Positions 18,514 through 28,214 of a DNA stretch of 64,000 nucleotides are shown piece after piece. The position numbers were made by a program, and so were the translations under genes. Within the stretch, counting starts at the first letter, position 1. Every line of letters begins with the position of its first letter. Below the pieces are notes generated by a model. The model saw only the letters and a list, made by a program, of their open reading frames with translations. It did not search any database and had not been told where the DNA came from. Origin of the DNA: Psychrobacter raelei (GTDB lineage Bacteria; Pseudomonadota; Gammaproteobacteria; Pseudomonadales; Moraxellaceae); contig NZ_CP093310.2 of NCBI RefSeq assembly GCF_022631235.3, positions 1,488,001 through 1,552,000 on the forward strand, written 5' to 3'.

Positions 18514-18548
18514 AATAAAAAATAATACCCCCCTCATAAGGATTTGTC

Positions 18549-19802
18549 ATGACCCAATCTAATACACCCTTTGCCCCCCAAATTTCAGTACCTGCCACCT
18601 ATATGCGTGGCGGCACCTCTAAAGGCACGTTTTTTAAATTAAGTGATTTGCCTGAGCGTTGCCAACAACCTGGCGAGGCTCGCGATAACTTTTTAATGCG
18701 CGTCATTGGTAGCCCCGATCCTTATGGCAAGCAAATCGATGGCTTGGGTAATGGGTCATCTAGTACCTCAAAGACGGTTATTCTCTCTAAACCTGATCAA
18801 GCCAAGTCTGAAAAAGATAGCCACGATGTGAATTACCTGTTTGGGCAAGTGAATATTGCCAAGCCTATGATTGATTGGGGGGGTAATTGTGGTAATTTAA
18901 CCGCTGCAGTGGGTGCTTGTGCCATCAATATGGGTCTGGTCGATGCTGATAAAGTAGCTGCTAGTGCCAAGAGCGGTATTTGTGAAGTGCGTATTTGGCA
19001 GCAAAATATTAGCAAAACTATCATTGCCCATGTGCCGGTCTACACTGATGAGCAAGGACAAGTGCAGGTACAAGAAACCGGCGATTTTGAATTAGATGGG
19101 GTTACCTTCCCTGCCGCAGAGGTAAAAATTGAATTTATTGATCCGGTTGACGCGTCAAGCGCTATGTTCCCAACAGGCCATCTGGTTGACGACTTTGATG
19201 TCTCCGGGTGCGGACTGGATAAAGACTGTGTTCAAGCGACCTTTATCAATGCCGGCATCCCCACCATATTTATGAAAGCTGAGGACTTAGGCTTTAATGG
19301 TACTGAGCTTCAGTCTGATATTAATGGCAATCAAGAGCTGCTTGATAAGCTTGAGACTATCCGCGCCAAAGGCGGTGTGGCTATGGGCTTATTTCAGGAT
19401 GTAAGTGACGCACAAAAAAGCCAGCATATCCCTAAGATTGCTTGGGTGGCACCTGCTCAGTCTTACACTGCCTCAAGTGGTAAGGTGGTCGATAAAGACG
19501 ACATTGACTTGGTGGTACGTGCCATGAGTATGGGACAGCTGCACCATGCGATGATGGGTACAGCGGCGGTGGCCATTGCCGCTGCTGCCACCACGCAAGG
19601 TACATTGGTTAACCAATCAGCTGGCAATGGCTCAGCAACACAGCTGTCTGAAGTACGCTTTGGTCATCCCTCTGGTACACTGCTTGTGGGCGGTAAAACT
19701 GAGCTGGTAGATGGCCGCTGGCAAGCCAAAAAAGTGTCTATGAGCCGCTCTGCTCGCCGAATTATGGTCGGGCAAGTGTTTGTGCCTGGTGACTGCTTTT
19801 AG
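18549..19802 (+). CDS. prpF: 2-methylaconitate cis-trans isomerase
   Basis: A 417-residue PrpF-family protein with the two-domain diaminopimelate-epimerase-like fold. It isomerises the 2-methylaconitate made by AcnD so that the cycle can continue. Recognisable parts are the start ISVPATYMRGGTSKGTFF, the central GGNCGNLTAAVGACAI, and MSMGQLHHAMMGTAAVAIA near the C-terminus. Length is slightly above the usual 390-400. AAGGATTTGTC before the ATG serves as ribosome site. It is the last gene of the prp cluster. Confidence 0.95.
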   Translation: MTQSNTPFAPQISVPATYMRGGTSKGTFFKLSDLPERCQQPGEARDNFLMRVIGSPDPYGKQIDGLGNGSSSTSKTVILSKPDQAKSEKDSHDVNYLFGQVNIAKPMIDWGGNCGNLTAAVGACAINMGLVDADKVAASAKSGICEVRIWQQNISKTIIAHVPVYTDEQGQVQVQETGDFELDGVTFPAAEVKIEFIDPVDASSAMFPTGHLVDDFDVSGCGLDKDCVQATFINAGIPTIFMKAEDLGFNGTELQSDINGNQELLDKLETIRAKGGVAMGLFQDVSDAQKSQHIPKIAWVAPAQSYTASSGKVVDKDDIDLVVRAMSMGQLHHAMMGTAAVAIAAAATTQGTLVNQSAGNGSATQLSEVRFGHPSGTLLVGGKTELVDGRWQAKKVSMSRSARRIMVGQVFVPGDCF

Positions 19803-19971
19803 AGTTTTTGGGATGACAATTGGCCTCTATAATGACCTTGGTGAGCGGATATAAAGAGTCATCATAGGGCTTTGCTTTCAAAAATATTACAATGGCGCCA
19901 TAGTAAGCGGCTATGATTATGAAGGTATAATTACCCAAGCCAAGAGCGCGAATGGTAAACTTCATAATCAT
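19762..19971 (-). CDS. Possible small membrane protein antisense to the prpF end
   Basis: A 69-codon leftward frame that overlaps the last 41 bases of prpF. The first half has one good transmembrane stretch (NYTFIIIAAYYGAIVIFLKA). The tail is polar. The ribosome site is weak. It lies almost wholly in the gap between prpF and the ABC transporter gene, so it is not simply a shadow of a real gene, but I have no family match. Treat as doubtful. Confidence 0.25.
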   Translation of the reverse strand: MIMKFTIRALGLGNYTFIIIAAYYGAIVIFLKAKPYDDSLYPLTKVIIEANCHPKNSKSSHQAQTLARP

Positions 19972-20017
19972 CCGCTTTATATTTAATCTTATTTATAAGT
20001 AATGAGCTAGAGATAAT

Positions 20018-21871
20018 ATGGCCTCACCTCCAAAACGTGTCCCCCTAGATATCAAACCGCCCACCAAAAAAACCGAACGGGGGGCATTGCTGTGGTCAAT
20101 ATTAAAACGACTGGGTGAATTTGCTCGTCCTTATCGTGGCCTGTTTATCCTAACCTTAATTTTGACGGTATTGGGGTCATTTACCGCTCAGGTTAACGCA
20201 TTCGTGCTGCAGTACACCATTGATACTTTAACGGGTATCGTGGGTTTACCTGACCCGTGGATTAAAGGCCTGAAGCTATTAACCTTAATTAGTAGTATTT
20301 TATTGGCTAAAGAGGTGCTCAACGTTTTTATCACCTTCGGTCAGCGCTATTTTGGTGAGCGTATTCGTATTAACTTATCGCGTGATTTATCACAAAAAGT
20401 CGTCGATCGTATTTTGTCCTACAAAATGTCGTTTTATACCAGTGATGAGAATGCCAGCGGTAAGCTGCAGACCCGTATTGACTTGGGCGTTAGCAGTTTG
20501 ACGCAGCTGGTACAAAACTTCTTTATCGACATGCTGCCTCTATTCGCCAGTGCCATTGTGTCCTTGGTGATTATGTTTAATGCCAACTTTTGGGTGGGCA
20601 TGGTCGGCCTAATTATTGTGCCGATTTATTTCTTTGTTAGTCAACAGCAGGCCAACCGCTTACAAGGGTTTCGTAAGCAAATGCGCCAATATCGCGAGAC
20701 CAAAAGCGGCCTGGTGATCTCAATTATTGACTCTATCACCGTGATTAAGTCCTTTGTGCGTGAGCCGATTGAGTCGGATAAGCACTGGGAAATTCAAAAA
20801 GACATGACCACCAACCAGCTACGCATCCGCAGTATTGCGTTTATGTATAATGCCGGCAAGAGCTTTATCGAGCAAATTGGGGTGGTGGTTATTATCGTCT
20901 TGACTTCATATTTTGTGCTTAATGGCCAGATGACCATTGGTGCGATTATGTTTCATATTTTGCTGTTTCAAAACGTCGCTGCACCTATTCGCGAATTACA
21001 CCGTATTTATGACCAAATCAACAACGCCCTAACCTACGCTGAAGGCTTCTTTGATATTTTAGATGATGATGACGCCATTGAACGTGCTGGTGAAATTGAG
21101 TGTACGGATTTAAAAGGCCATATTGAGCTTAAAGATGTCAATTTCTCCTATCCTAATGGCAAGCAGGCGTTAAAAGATGTCAGCTTTGAGATTCATCCCA
21201 ATCGTATTACCGCATTGGTCGGCTTAAGTGGCGCTGGTAAAAGCACCATCATTAATCTACTGGTGAAGTTTTATGACCCCAGCAGCGGCACTATTTGTCT
21301 AGATGGTCAAAGCCTAGATAACTACAATACGCATAATTTGCGCGAACAAATTGGATTGGTACTGCAAAAGAACCATATTTTCTCAGGTACCATTGCTGAT
21401 AATATTCGTTATGGTAATATGCAGGCCACCGATGATGAGATTATTGAGGCGGCCAAGCAGGCGTCTATTCATGAGCAGATTATGGGGATGCCTGAGGGCT
21501 ATGATAGCGAAGCAAAAATGCTCTCAGGAGGACAGCAGCAGCGGATTGCGCTGGCACGAATGTTCCTAAAGAACCCGCCTATTGTGTTCTTAGATGAGCC
21601 TACAGCAAGCCTTGATGCCATTGCAACCCAGCAGATCAAACACAGCTTGGACTTAATCAAAAAAGACCGTACGGTAATTATTGTCTCACACAATATTTCC
21701 CAAATTATCGATGCTGATGATTTGATTGTGATTGATAATGGCCGCGTGGTCGAAACCGGTACCCATGAAGAGCTGTATGCCCAGCATGGCGCGTATTATG
21801 ATATCTTTAACGCCATGTCAGACAGCTTAAATTTAGATAAAATAAGCCACACTCTCAAAAGCGATGTCTAA
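20018..21871 (+). CDS. ABC exporter, fused permease and ATPase
   Basis: A 617-residue type IV (MsbA-like) half transporter with six transmembrane helices in about 40-330, then the ATPase domain. Walker A GLSGAGKST is near 401, the signature LSGGQQQR near 502, Walker B VFLDEPTAS near 524 and the switch His in IIVSHN near 556. It would act as a homodimer in the inner membrane and export lipid, peptide or drug. The sequence does not identify the substrate. The Pro/Lys-rich start (SPPKRVPLDIKPPTKKTERG) is a cytoplasmic extension. The acetyltransferase gene follows 61 bases downstream. Confidence 0.9.
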   Translation: MASPPKRVPLDIKPPTKKTERGALLWSILKRLGEFARPYRGLFILTLILTVLGSFTAQVNAFVLQYTIDTLTGIVGLPDPWIKGLKLLTLISSILLAKEVLNVFITFGQRYFGERIRINLSRDLSQKVVDRILSYKMSFYTSDENASGKLQTRIDLGVSSLTQLVQNFFIDMLPLFASAIVSLVIMFNANFWVGMVGLIIVPIYFFVSQQQANRLQGFRKQMRQYRETKSGLVISIIDSITVIKSFVREPIESDKHWEIQKDMTTNQLRIRSIAFMYNAGKSFIEQIGVVVIIVLTSYFVLNGQMTIGAIMFHILLFQNVAAPIRELHRIYDQINNALTYAEGFFDILDDDDAIERAGEIECTDLKGHIELKDVNFSYPNGKQALKDVSFEIHPNRITALVGLSGAGKSTIINLLVKFYDPSSGTICLDGQSLDNYNTHNLREQIGLVLQKNHIFSGTIADNIRYGNMQATDDEIIEAAKQASIHEQIMGMPEGYDSEAKMLSGGQQQRIALARMFLKNPPIVFLDEPTASLDAIATQQIKHSLDLIKKDRTVIIVSHNISQIIDADDLIVIDNGRVVETGTHEELYAQHGAYYDIFNAMSDSLNLDKISHTLKSDV

Positions 21872-21932
21872 TTTATAGCGGCTTTTTAGTTTATAATTTT
21901 TGGCTGATAAATAACCGATAAGATGTTTTTCA

Positions 21933-22523
21933 ATGACCGTTAAATTCACTATAAAAAACTTCGATGAGCTCACTGCCGTCGATGTGTATTACATTTTACA
22001 AGCCCGCTCTCAGGTATTTGTAGTCGAGCAGCACTGTCCTTATCAAGATGTTGATGACATTGACTTTGAATGCCTACACTTGGTGGCTCATATGGACAAA
22101 ACCTTGGTCGGTTATTGCCGTATTATTCCGCCCAATGTCGGTGGTGTGGCCTCCAATCCAAATCCCCGCATCGGTAGAGTGTTGGTGCTACCTGAGTACC
22201 GCCGCAATGGGCTGGCGCGCGATATCATGATGCATGCCATTAAGTATTGCCGTAGCAAGTATGGCAAAAAACCAATTAGAATAGCGGCACAAACTTACTT
22301 GACCGAGTTTTATCAATCTTTAGGTTTCGAGGCCATTGGTGAGCCGTATGAAGAAGATGGCTTGAGTCATATTGATATGGTGCTACAGCAAAATAAGCGC
22401 AAAATCAAAGCGGCTTCTGTCCCTGCCATTGCAGAAGGCGTCAGCGCCAAAAGTGTGCTGATGAATTTAGTACTGTTTATTATCGCGGTGGCCATTATTG
22501 GGGTGTTGTATCTGTTAATCTAA
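21933..22523 (+). CDS. ElaA-like GNAT acetyltransferase with C-terminal membrane anchor
   Basis: Residues 1-150 match the ElaA/GNAT family: RSQVFVVEQHCPYQDVDDID at the N-terminus and the acetyl-CoA loop VLPEYRRNGLARDIM at about 88-102, then FYQSLGFEAIGEPYEEDG. ElaA proteins are normally about 150 residues. This one has an extra linker (about 152-170, basic) and one hydrophobic helix at 172-195 (LMNLVLFIIAVAIIGVLYLL), which would hold the enzyme on the cytoplasmic face of the inner membrane. Substrate unknown. The upstream ABC exporter may share its transcript. Confidence 0.8.
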   Translation: MTVKFTIKNFDELTAVDVYYILQARSQVFVVEQHCPYQDVDDIDFECLHLVAHMDKTLVGYCRIIPPNVGGVASNPNPRIGRVLVLPEYRRNGLARDIMMHAIKYCRSKYGKKPIRIAAQTYLTEFYQSLGFEAIGEPYEEDGLSHIDMVLQQNKRKIKAASVPAIAEGVSAKSVLMNLVLFIIAVAIIGVLYLLI

Positions 22524-22646
22524 AGGATGGCGGGCCGGTTTTTGCCATGTGTGCCTCTTTTGCTGGGCAATGACGCCCTTAATCACTTTTTATTTGATTT
22601 ATTTGGTATCGCGTAGCGTGATCGGCTGCCATCGACAAGGAATATC

Positions 22647-23987
22647 ATGTTATCCAAACAAGACCAATTGACTGAGCTGGTACGAAAGCTTGAGTCGAAA
22701 AATCATGTGTTCTCCACCGATCCGCTGCTAATCACAGAGCGCTTGCAGGATGAGGCTGCCACACCCCTTCAAAAAATACGTCGCCGTGCTGAACGCATTG
22801 ATAGCAATGGCGCCTTAGCTGGTACGTTAAATAAAATCGATGGCCGTATTAAAGGCATTATCCTAATCATGAGTGTGCTGTGGTGCATCTCAGGATTTTT
22901 GGGGTTGTTTGCGCTGCTACAGGCCAATGTGGTCAACTTCTTTTATGTACTGGTGTGTTTGCTTGGTTTTCATACTGTGATGCTGCTTGGGTGGCTGATC
23001 TTCACGGTCATTAATCGCGGCAGTCAATCACCCAGCCTGATTACCAGCTTTATCAGCCCCAAGGCTTTAATTCGCGGCAAAGATGATGTGACCCAAGCGG
23101 CGGTAGAGCTATATGACGAGCAATTGCACCACACTGGCATGCGCTGGTATCTGAGTAAGTTTAGCCATCAGCTGTGGCTGGCCACTTTAACCGGTATGCT
23201 GTTTGCTATCATCTTTTTGCTGATTGTGCGTCAATACAGCTTTAGCTGGGAGTCTACCCTACTCTCTGATCAAGCGTTAATGAGCTTGACACATTGGCTT
23301 GGGTGGCTACCAAGTTTGGTGGGTTTTCACGTCCCTGATACTGAGGCGATTATCCAAAGTCGTCTGGCCACAGAGGCAATGCCCTTATCTATTGCCCGGC
23401 AATGGGCGAGCTTGCTTATTGGCAGCTTGCTCATGTATGGCATTGTACCAAGGGCCATCGCTTGGGCATTGTGCGCGCTGATGTTTAATCGCCAAAAAAT
23501 GAAGATTGACTTAAATCTACCTTACTATCAAAAAATCCTCAATTTTTGGCAAAGAAAAGTGGTGGATGCAGATGACTTTGTCGAAAAAATACAGGCTGTC
23601 GCCCCTGTCGCAAAAATAAGTACGGGCAATAAATTGGTGGTATTGCTTGAGTATAAACACAGTGATCCTCATTGGTATCATGCCGCAGGCCAGGCCTTTA
23701 TTCATCCTGCACCTGTTGAATTTGGGGTGCTAGATGATAGGGAGGATATGGATAAAATCCTGCAGTATCTTGAGCAGCATGAGGTTCAAGTTTTGGTGGG
23801 TATTCATGCCAAAGCCTTGCCTGATCGTGGCACCATGCGTAAGTTAGATAAGATTGCCACTCATGCCAAACAAGGGGTTATTGTACAGCTGCTAGAGGAT
23901 ACCTCTAGTATGGAGAAGCAAGACAGCGTGCGCAGACAACAGTGGCAGGCGGCACTGGCTGAGCGCAATATTGGTCTGGTCTCATAG
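22647..23987 (+). CDS. DUF2868 membrane protein
   Basis: A 446-residue protein of the DUF2868 type, with transmembrane helices at about 70-95, 98-120, 180-202 and 255-282, and a soluble C-terminal domain from about 300 with a Rossmann-like look (KLVVLLEYKHSDPHWYHAAG, then VQVLVGIHAKALPDRGTMRK). In many Proteobacteria this gene stands directly before a DUF3482 GTPase gene, and the two are thought to work together, function unknown. Here the GTPase is 1.2 kb downstream with a fatty acid hydroxylase gene between. ATG at 22647 follows AAGGAATATC. Confidence 0.75.
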   Translation: MLSKQDQLTELVRKLESKNHVFSTDPLLITERLQDEAATPLQKIRRRAERIDSNGALAGTLNKIDGRIKGIILIMSVLWCISGFLGLFALLQANVVNFFYVLVCLLGFHTVMLLGWLIFTVINRGSQSPSLITSFISPKALIRGKDDVTQAAVELYDEQLHHTGMRWYLSKFSHQLWLATLTGMLFAIIFLLIVRQYSFSWESTLLSDQALMSLTHWLGWLPSLVGFHVPDTEAIIQSRLATEAMPLSIARQWASLLIGSLLMYGIVPRAIAWALCALMFNRQKMKIDLNLPYYQKILNFWQRKVVDADDFVEKIQAVAPVAKISTGNKLVVLLEYKHSDPHWYHAAGQAFIHPAPVEFGVLDDREDMDKILQYLEQHEVQVLVGIHAKALPDRGTMRKLDKIATHAKQGVIVQLLEDTSSMEKQDSVRRQQWQAALAERNIGLVS

Positions 23988-24140
23988 CCATTATTTATAC
24001 TTAATTTAGAAAAATTACTTGATAGTAAAAAATTTTTAATGGGTTGCCTCCCTGATAACTGCTAAACTCAGAGAGATACTTGTGCTTAACGCCGTTATCT
24101 TTAACAGCGACGTCATATTTAACAAGGTAGTGAGGTAACT

Positions 24141-25088
24141 ATGAATGGAATCACGGAGCAGTTAAACGCTCTAAAAGACACATTAAATGATGGTGTTCTA
24201 ACTATCGCTCCTGCAGGCATACACCCTACTTTGGTGAGTATATTGCCCCAACACTGGCAGGAGTGGTTATTGCCTTTAATGGGTGGACCCTTTGTTTTGA
24301 TATTTCTACTTGAGTGGTTTTATCAAAGCCGCCGCGGGCAAGCTGAACAATTTTCAGCCAAAAGAGCCCTGACTAACTTTAGCTTAGGCGGCACCTACAT
24401 CACCTTTGAGCTGATTATTCAGGCGTTGATAGTGCTGCCAATTTGCTTATGGTTGTATCAATTTCGGTTATTTACCATTGATGTCACTTGGCTTAGTGCC
24501 CTGCCTATCTTTATTGCCGTTGAGTTTTGTTATTACTGGTTCCACCGCGCCTCGCACCGGATCAGCTGGTTTTGGTCGGCACACATAGTGCATCACACTG
24601 ATGATCGTATGAATTTATCGACTGCCATGCGCCAAAGCTTACTGTATTCGGTTACCGGTTGGTGGCTGTTTTTTACCCCGCTGATGCTGCTAGGTGTGCA
24701 TCCGGTCTGGGTGTTCTTCTTCTACGCGCTTGATTTAATTTATCAATTCTTCATTCATACCGAAACTGTCGGCAAGCTCCCCAAATGGGTGGAATATGTC
24801 TTTGACACCCCCTCTAACCATAGAGCCCATCATGGCACCAATGCCGCTTATGTCGATAAAAACTATGGCGGCGTACTGATTATTTTTGACCGCTTATTTG
24901 GTACTTATGTTGAAGAAGACCCCCTCAATAATCCTGTACGATTTGGTGCTTATGGTGAGAAAAGCAATGACAACCTCTTTGGGCTGATATTTTCTTTTTT
25001 TGGTCGCATGTGGCACAAAGCTTTAAGCGCTCAAGGGCTAAAACAAAAACTAAAAGCCTTTATTCATCCCCCCAGTGAGATAAAATAA
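24141..25088 (+). CDS. Sterol desaturase/fatty acid hydroxylase superfamily protein
   Basis: A 315-residue integral membrane di-iron enzyme. The His clusters of the family are present: HRASH at about 136, HIVHHTDDRMN at about 149-159 and HRAHH at about 231. Four or so hydrophobic segments surround them. Members hydroxylate or desaturate lipids, sterols or carotenoids using O2; the substrate here is unknown, and sterol as such is unlikely in this group of bacteria. The gene sits between the DUF2868 and DUF3482 genes in the same orientation. AGGTAGTGAGGTAACT before the ATG gives a ribosome site. Confidence 0.88.
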   Translation: MNGITEQLNALKDTLNDGVLTIAPAGIHPTLVSILPQHWQEWLLPLMGGPFVLIFLLEWFYQSRRGQAEQFSAKRALTNFSLGGTYITFELIIQALIVLPICLWLYQFRLFTIDVTWLSALPIFIAVEFCYYWFHRASHRISWFWSAHIVHHTDDRMNLSTAMRQSLLYSVTGWWLFFTPLMLLGVHPVWVFFFYALDLIYQFFIHTETVGKLPKWVEYVFDTPSNHRAHHGTNAAYVDKNYGGVLIIFDRLFGTYVEEDPLNNPVRFGAYGEKSNDNLFGLIFSFFGRMWHKALSAQGLKQKLKAFIHPPSEIK

Positions 25089-25211
25089 CAAAACAAGCGA
25101 CACTGCTAACTTGGTAAACGTTAACTTAGTAACCGTATTTTTCGCTCGTATTTTTCGCTTTGATATTTACTGTGATTTATACTATTAATTTGATCAATAT
25201 TTGAGTCCTTT

Positions 25212-26780
25212 ATGACCATGCAAGATGATACCCCACAGCAAAAAAATTCGATAACGCCGGCTAAATCGAATGTAGACTTGCTCAAAGACACGCAAAATAC
25301 CAGTGATGACTTGCATGGTGATGCCGTATTGACGGACCCCCATGCCAGCTCACAGTCAAAAAAGGCGACCTTAGCCACAGGAGAGGCCCTAAAGCTTGCG
25401 GTAGTGGGACATACCAATACCGGAAAGACCTCAATTTTACGTACCTTATTGCGGGATATGTACTTTGGAGAAGTAAAAAACGAAGCAGCCACTACCCGTC
25501 ACGTGGAGCGAGCCATAATCAGTGACAGCCAGACTGATGAGCCGCTAGTGGCCTTGTTTGATACACCAGGGTTAGAGGATGCTTCAGGTTTAATGGACTG
25601 GCTTGAAGACCATACAGCCAGTCGCCGTGATGGCATTGAGCGTCTACAGCAGTTTTTGGCCAGTGATAGTGCTCAAGGCGGTGAGGCGGTCGCTGCTTTA
25701 AATGATTACTCCCAAGAGGCGAAGGTAATACGCCAGTTATTGGCCAGTGACATGGCCATCTATGTGATTGATGCCAGAGAGCCGGTGCTAGGCAAATACA
25801 AAGATGAGTTGGCGATTTTGTCCTGGTCCGCTATTCCGGTTATGCCTGTGTTTAACTTCACTGATAGCCAAGAAACCAATATCACTGAGTGGCAGACGAT
25901 GCTGGCAAGGCGTAATCTGCACATCTCAACTCGCTTCGACTCCGTGGCCTTTGAGTTTGAAGATGAGATGAGGCTTTGGCAGAATTTGGCCACCATGCTG
26001 ACCCATCCGGAGACCTTAAATCAGCTAATTACCCGTCGCCGTGAAGACTGGATACAGCTATACGAGCAGGCAGGCATCATTATCGCCCACTTCTTATTGG
26101 ATGTGGCCGCTTATGTGCGCGAGATTGATGAGGACGATGATCCGCTACCTGTACTCAATGAGATGCAAGAGGCAGTCCGTCAAACAGAGCGGGCCATGCA
26201 AGGCAAATTACTTAATTTATATAAGTTTTATGATAACAGTGCTGTGGTCACCCCACTTGAGCTAAGCGAATATCAGCAAGACCCCTTTGACCCTGAGCTG
26301 CTCAAAAGTTATGGTCTACGCACCACCTCAGGTGCAGCTGCAGGCGCCTTACTTGGTCTGGGTATAGATGCAGCTGCTTTAGGCACTACCTTTGGACTAG
26401 GTGCGGCCATTGGCGGATTAGCAGGCGGGATATTGTCTAATACTGGCAGTATCGCCGATAAGATTAATGGCGTAAAACGTCTGTATATTGATCCGGCCAC
26501 CTTAACCTTACTAGCCACTCGCTCACTGGATCTATTGGCCTCGCTGCGCCACCGTGGTCATGCCGCCAATGCCGACACGCCCATCACTGAGTTACAAGAG
26601 GCCAATACGCCACCTTGGAATCCCAATAAGCTACCAAGCGAGCTTAAAAAAGCACGTGGTAAACCTCAGTGGAGCAGCCTATCGAGTGGCAAAAGCGACT
26701 TGGCCGCTGAGCTTAGAGCAGATGCTGCTTGGTCATTATCCTCTAAGCTCAAGCGCTCTCGCCTGGAAGATAAAGAATAA
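25212..26780 (+). CDS. DUF3482 GTPase
   Basis: A 522-residue protein with a small GTPase domain at about 58-235: P-loop GHTNTGKTS near 66, DTPG near 117 and NFTD (G4) near 215. The C-terminal DUF3482 part contains a Gly/Ala-rich, strongly hydrophobic stretch at about 375-412 (SGAAAGALLGLGIDAAALGT onward) that likely inserts into the membrane. ATG at 25212 or 25218 can serve as start; the first 55 residues are polar and disordered. It is the usual partner of the DUF2868 protein, and it ends 40 bases from the convergent ArsA gene. Confidence 0.82.
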   Translation: MTMQDDTPQQKNSITPAKSNVDLLKDTQNTSDDLHGDAVLTDPHASSQSKKATLATGEALKLAVVGHTNTGKTSILRTLLRDMYFGEVKNEAATTRHVERAIISDSQTDEPLVALFDTPGLEDASGLMDWLEDHTASRRDGIERLQQFLASDSAQGGEAVAALNDYSQEAKVIRQLLASDMAIYVIDAREPVLGKYKDELAILSWSAIPVMPVFNFTDSQETNITEWQTMLARRNLHISTRFDSVAFEFEDEMRLWQNLATMLTHPETLNQLITRRREDWIQLYEQAGIIIAHFLLDVAAYVREIDEDDDPLPVLNEMQEAVRQTERAMQGKLLNLYKFYDNSAVVTPLELSEYQQDPFDPELLKSYGLRTTSGAAAGALLGLGIDAAALGTTFGLGAAIGGLAGGILSNTGSIADKINGVKRLYIDPATLTLLATRSLDLLASLRHRGHAANADTPITELQEANTPPWNPNKLPSELKKARGKPQWSSLSSGKSDLAAELRADAAWSLSSKLKRSRLEDKE

Positions 26781-26820
26781 GCCTTGGTTGGTTGGCACTG
26801 CAGCTTGGGTTGGTGCTAGC

Positions 26821-27816
26821 TTAAATCAACTGCTGCAGCGCTTCAACACCACGAATATCCGAAGGCTGTAGGTATACCCCATACAAAGGGTATTGCGCAA
26901 AATCTTGCCCAATGTGTGCGAGCAGTGTTTGCTGGCGCGCAGCACGGGTTTGCCAGAAGGGATCACTTTGTGTTTCAGCAATTAATTGGTTCACCACTAA
27001 AGCTGCTGGTGCCATATTCGCATGCCTTAACTGCTCGGCGGCTCGCCGCGTCTCCTCTATAGGCAAATTATCGGCAGTTAATACCAGCACCACAGCTGTG
27101 CTACGTCTATCATGCAATAGCGCACCAGCTTGCTTAAATAGCGCTTGGCGTTTGTTAAGTACCTCAACCGCCTGCTGCCATTTGTCTACCGGCTTGGCAT
27201 CGGCAAAAGGATTGGTCAGGGCTGACTTAGGCTTATGTGGGCGTAAGTTATCAGCAGCGCCTTTTAGCTTAGCTTGACGGCGCTGCTGAGTTAATAACCC
27301 GTCGGTCCAAGCTGCCATCATTTCAGGCAGCATAAGCAGGCGCAGTGTATGACCTGTGGGCGCCGTATCAAAAATAACGTGCTGGTACTCACCTGTTTGT
27401 ACGGTGTCTACTAGATATCGACAAATGGCCTCAAGCATCGCCGCCTCCTGTGCTCCAGGCGCACTTTTGGATAACTGTAGATGCTGCTTAATCTTCGGCA
27501 ACATATCTGGATGAGCATAACTGCTAATCGTCTGCTCTACTCTAGCAAAGTGTTCCTCAATAATTAAATCAGGATTTAATTCTAAAGCATCCAAATTAGC
27601 CGCTAAGCTGCTGATGGTATTGCTTAATTTTTTATTGAACACATCACCTAAGCTGTGCGCTGGATCGGTTGAGATGACCAAGGTTTTTTGACCGCGTGCT
27701 GAGAGCTGGCTGGCTAAAGCTGCTGCGGTAGTGGTCTTGCCCACCCCGCCTTTGCCGCCCACAAATATAATGGGGAGATGCTGTAGCTGATCGACCAATT
27801 GTATGAGTTTTTGCAT
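26821..27816 (-). CDS. ArsA/Get3-family ATPase
   Basis: A 331-residue single-domain ATPase of the ArsA/TRC40 superfamily. The deviant Walker A GGKGGVGKTT is at 20-29, followed by SARGQKTLVISTDPAHSLGD (switch I with DPAHS) and FDTAPTGHTLRLLMLPE (switch II, about 145-160). Arsenite-pump ArsA has two such halves and metal-binding Cys residues; neither is seen, so arsenic export is unlikely. Genes of this type occur next to cory-CC-star genes, as here (41-base gap). Membrane-protein targeting or a role with the CstA carrier are possible. Confidence 0.85.
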   Translation of the reverse strand: MQKLIQLVDQLQHLPIIFVGGKGGVGKTTTAAALASQLSARGQKTLVISTDPAHSLGDVFNKKLSNTISSLAANLDALELNPDLIIEEHFARVEQTISSYAHPDMLPKIKQHLQLSKSAPGAQEAAMLEAICRYLVDTVQTGEYQHVIFDTAPTGHTLRLLMLPEMMAAWTDGLLTQQRRQAKLKGAADNLRPHKPKSALTNPFADAKPVDKWQQAVEVLNKRQALFKQAGALLHDRRSTAVVLVLTADNLPIEETRRAAEQLRHANMAPAALVVNQLIAETQSDPFWQTRAARQQTLLAHIGQDFAQYPLYGVYLQPSDIRGVEALQQLI

Positions 27817-27857
27817 GTTTTTCTTCTTAAATTAACAGATGATGGGTCTGAGTGAAC

Positions 27858-28124
27858 TTAGCAGCAGCCCCCATGTTGCAGTGGACAGCGCGGCATGCCC
27901 ATACGCTGATGCCACTCATGGAACTTTTCTAAAAATATAGGCTGTAACTCCAACGTATAAAAGCTTGCAGGATTATCAATACCCAAACTTTCACAGAACA
28001 GTAGCAACATAAATAAGTCCTCTTCCTCGCGAGCTGCGCGGGCCAAGGTCTGCCGATAAGGGGCGTGATAAAACTCAGTCAATCCTTCTACAAAACGCTG
28101 CCATAGCGTAGGCTCTATACTCAT
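27858..28124 (-). CDS. cory-CC-star family small protein
   Basis: An 88-residue protein ending in CPLQHGGCC directly before the stop codon, the hallmark after which the cory-CC-star family is named. The N-terminal part is helical (WQRFVEGLTEFYHAPYRQTL), with an acidic EEED and a conserved-looking LLLFCESLGIDNPASFYTLEL. ATG at 28124 has AAGGAG at good distance. The C-terminal Cys pair could bind metal or form a disulfide. The gene lies between cstA and the ArsA-type ATPase gene, all leftward. Function unknown. Confidence 0.75.
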   Translation of the reverse strand: MSIEPTLWQRFVEGLTEFYHAPYRQTLARAAREEEDLFMLLLFCESLGIDNPASFYTLELQPIFLEKFHEWHQRMGMPRCPLQHGGCC

Positions 28125-28214
28125 GGGTTTATCTCCTTAGCTTGCTTCAGTCTTATTTTAATTATACAGACGTATTTGACATGCACCATAGTCGCCTATC
28201 AAAAATTGGGTAAT

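Noticed and set aside
26821..27816. Arsenic resistance function for the ArsA-type gene
   Set aside because: Only one ATPase half, no metal-binding Cys cluster and no arsB, arsC or arsR nearby.
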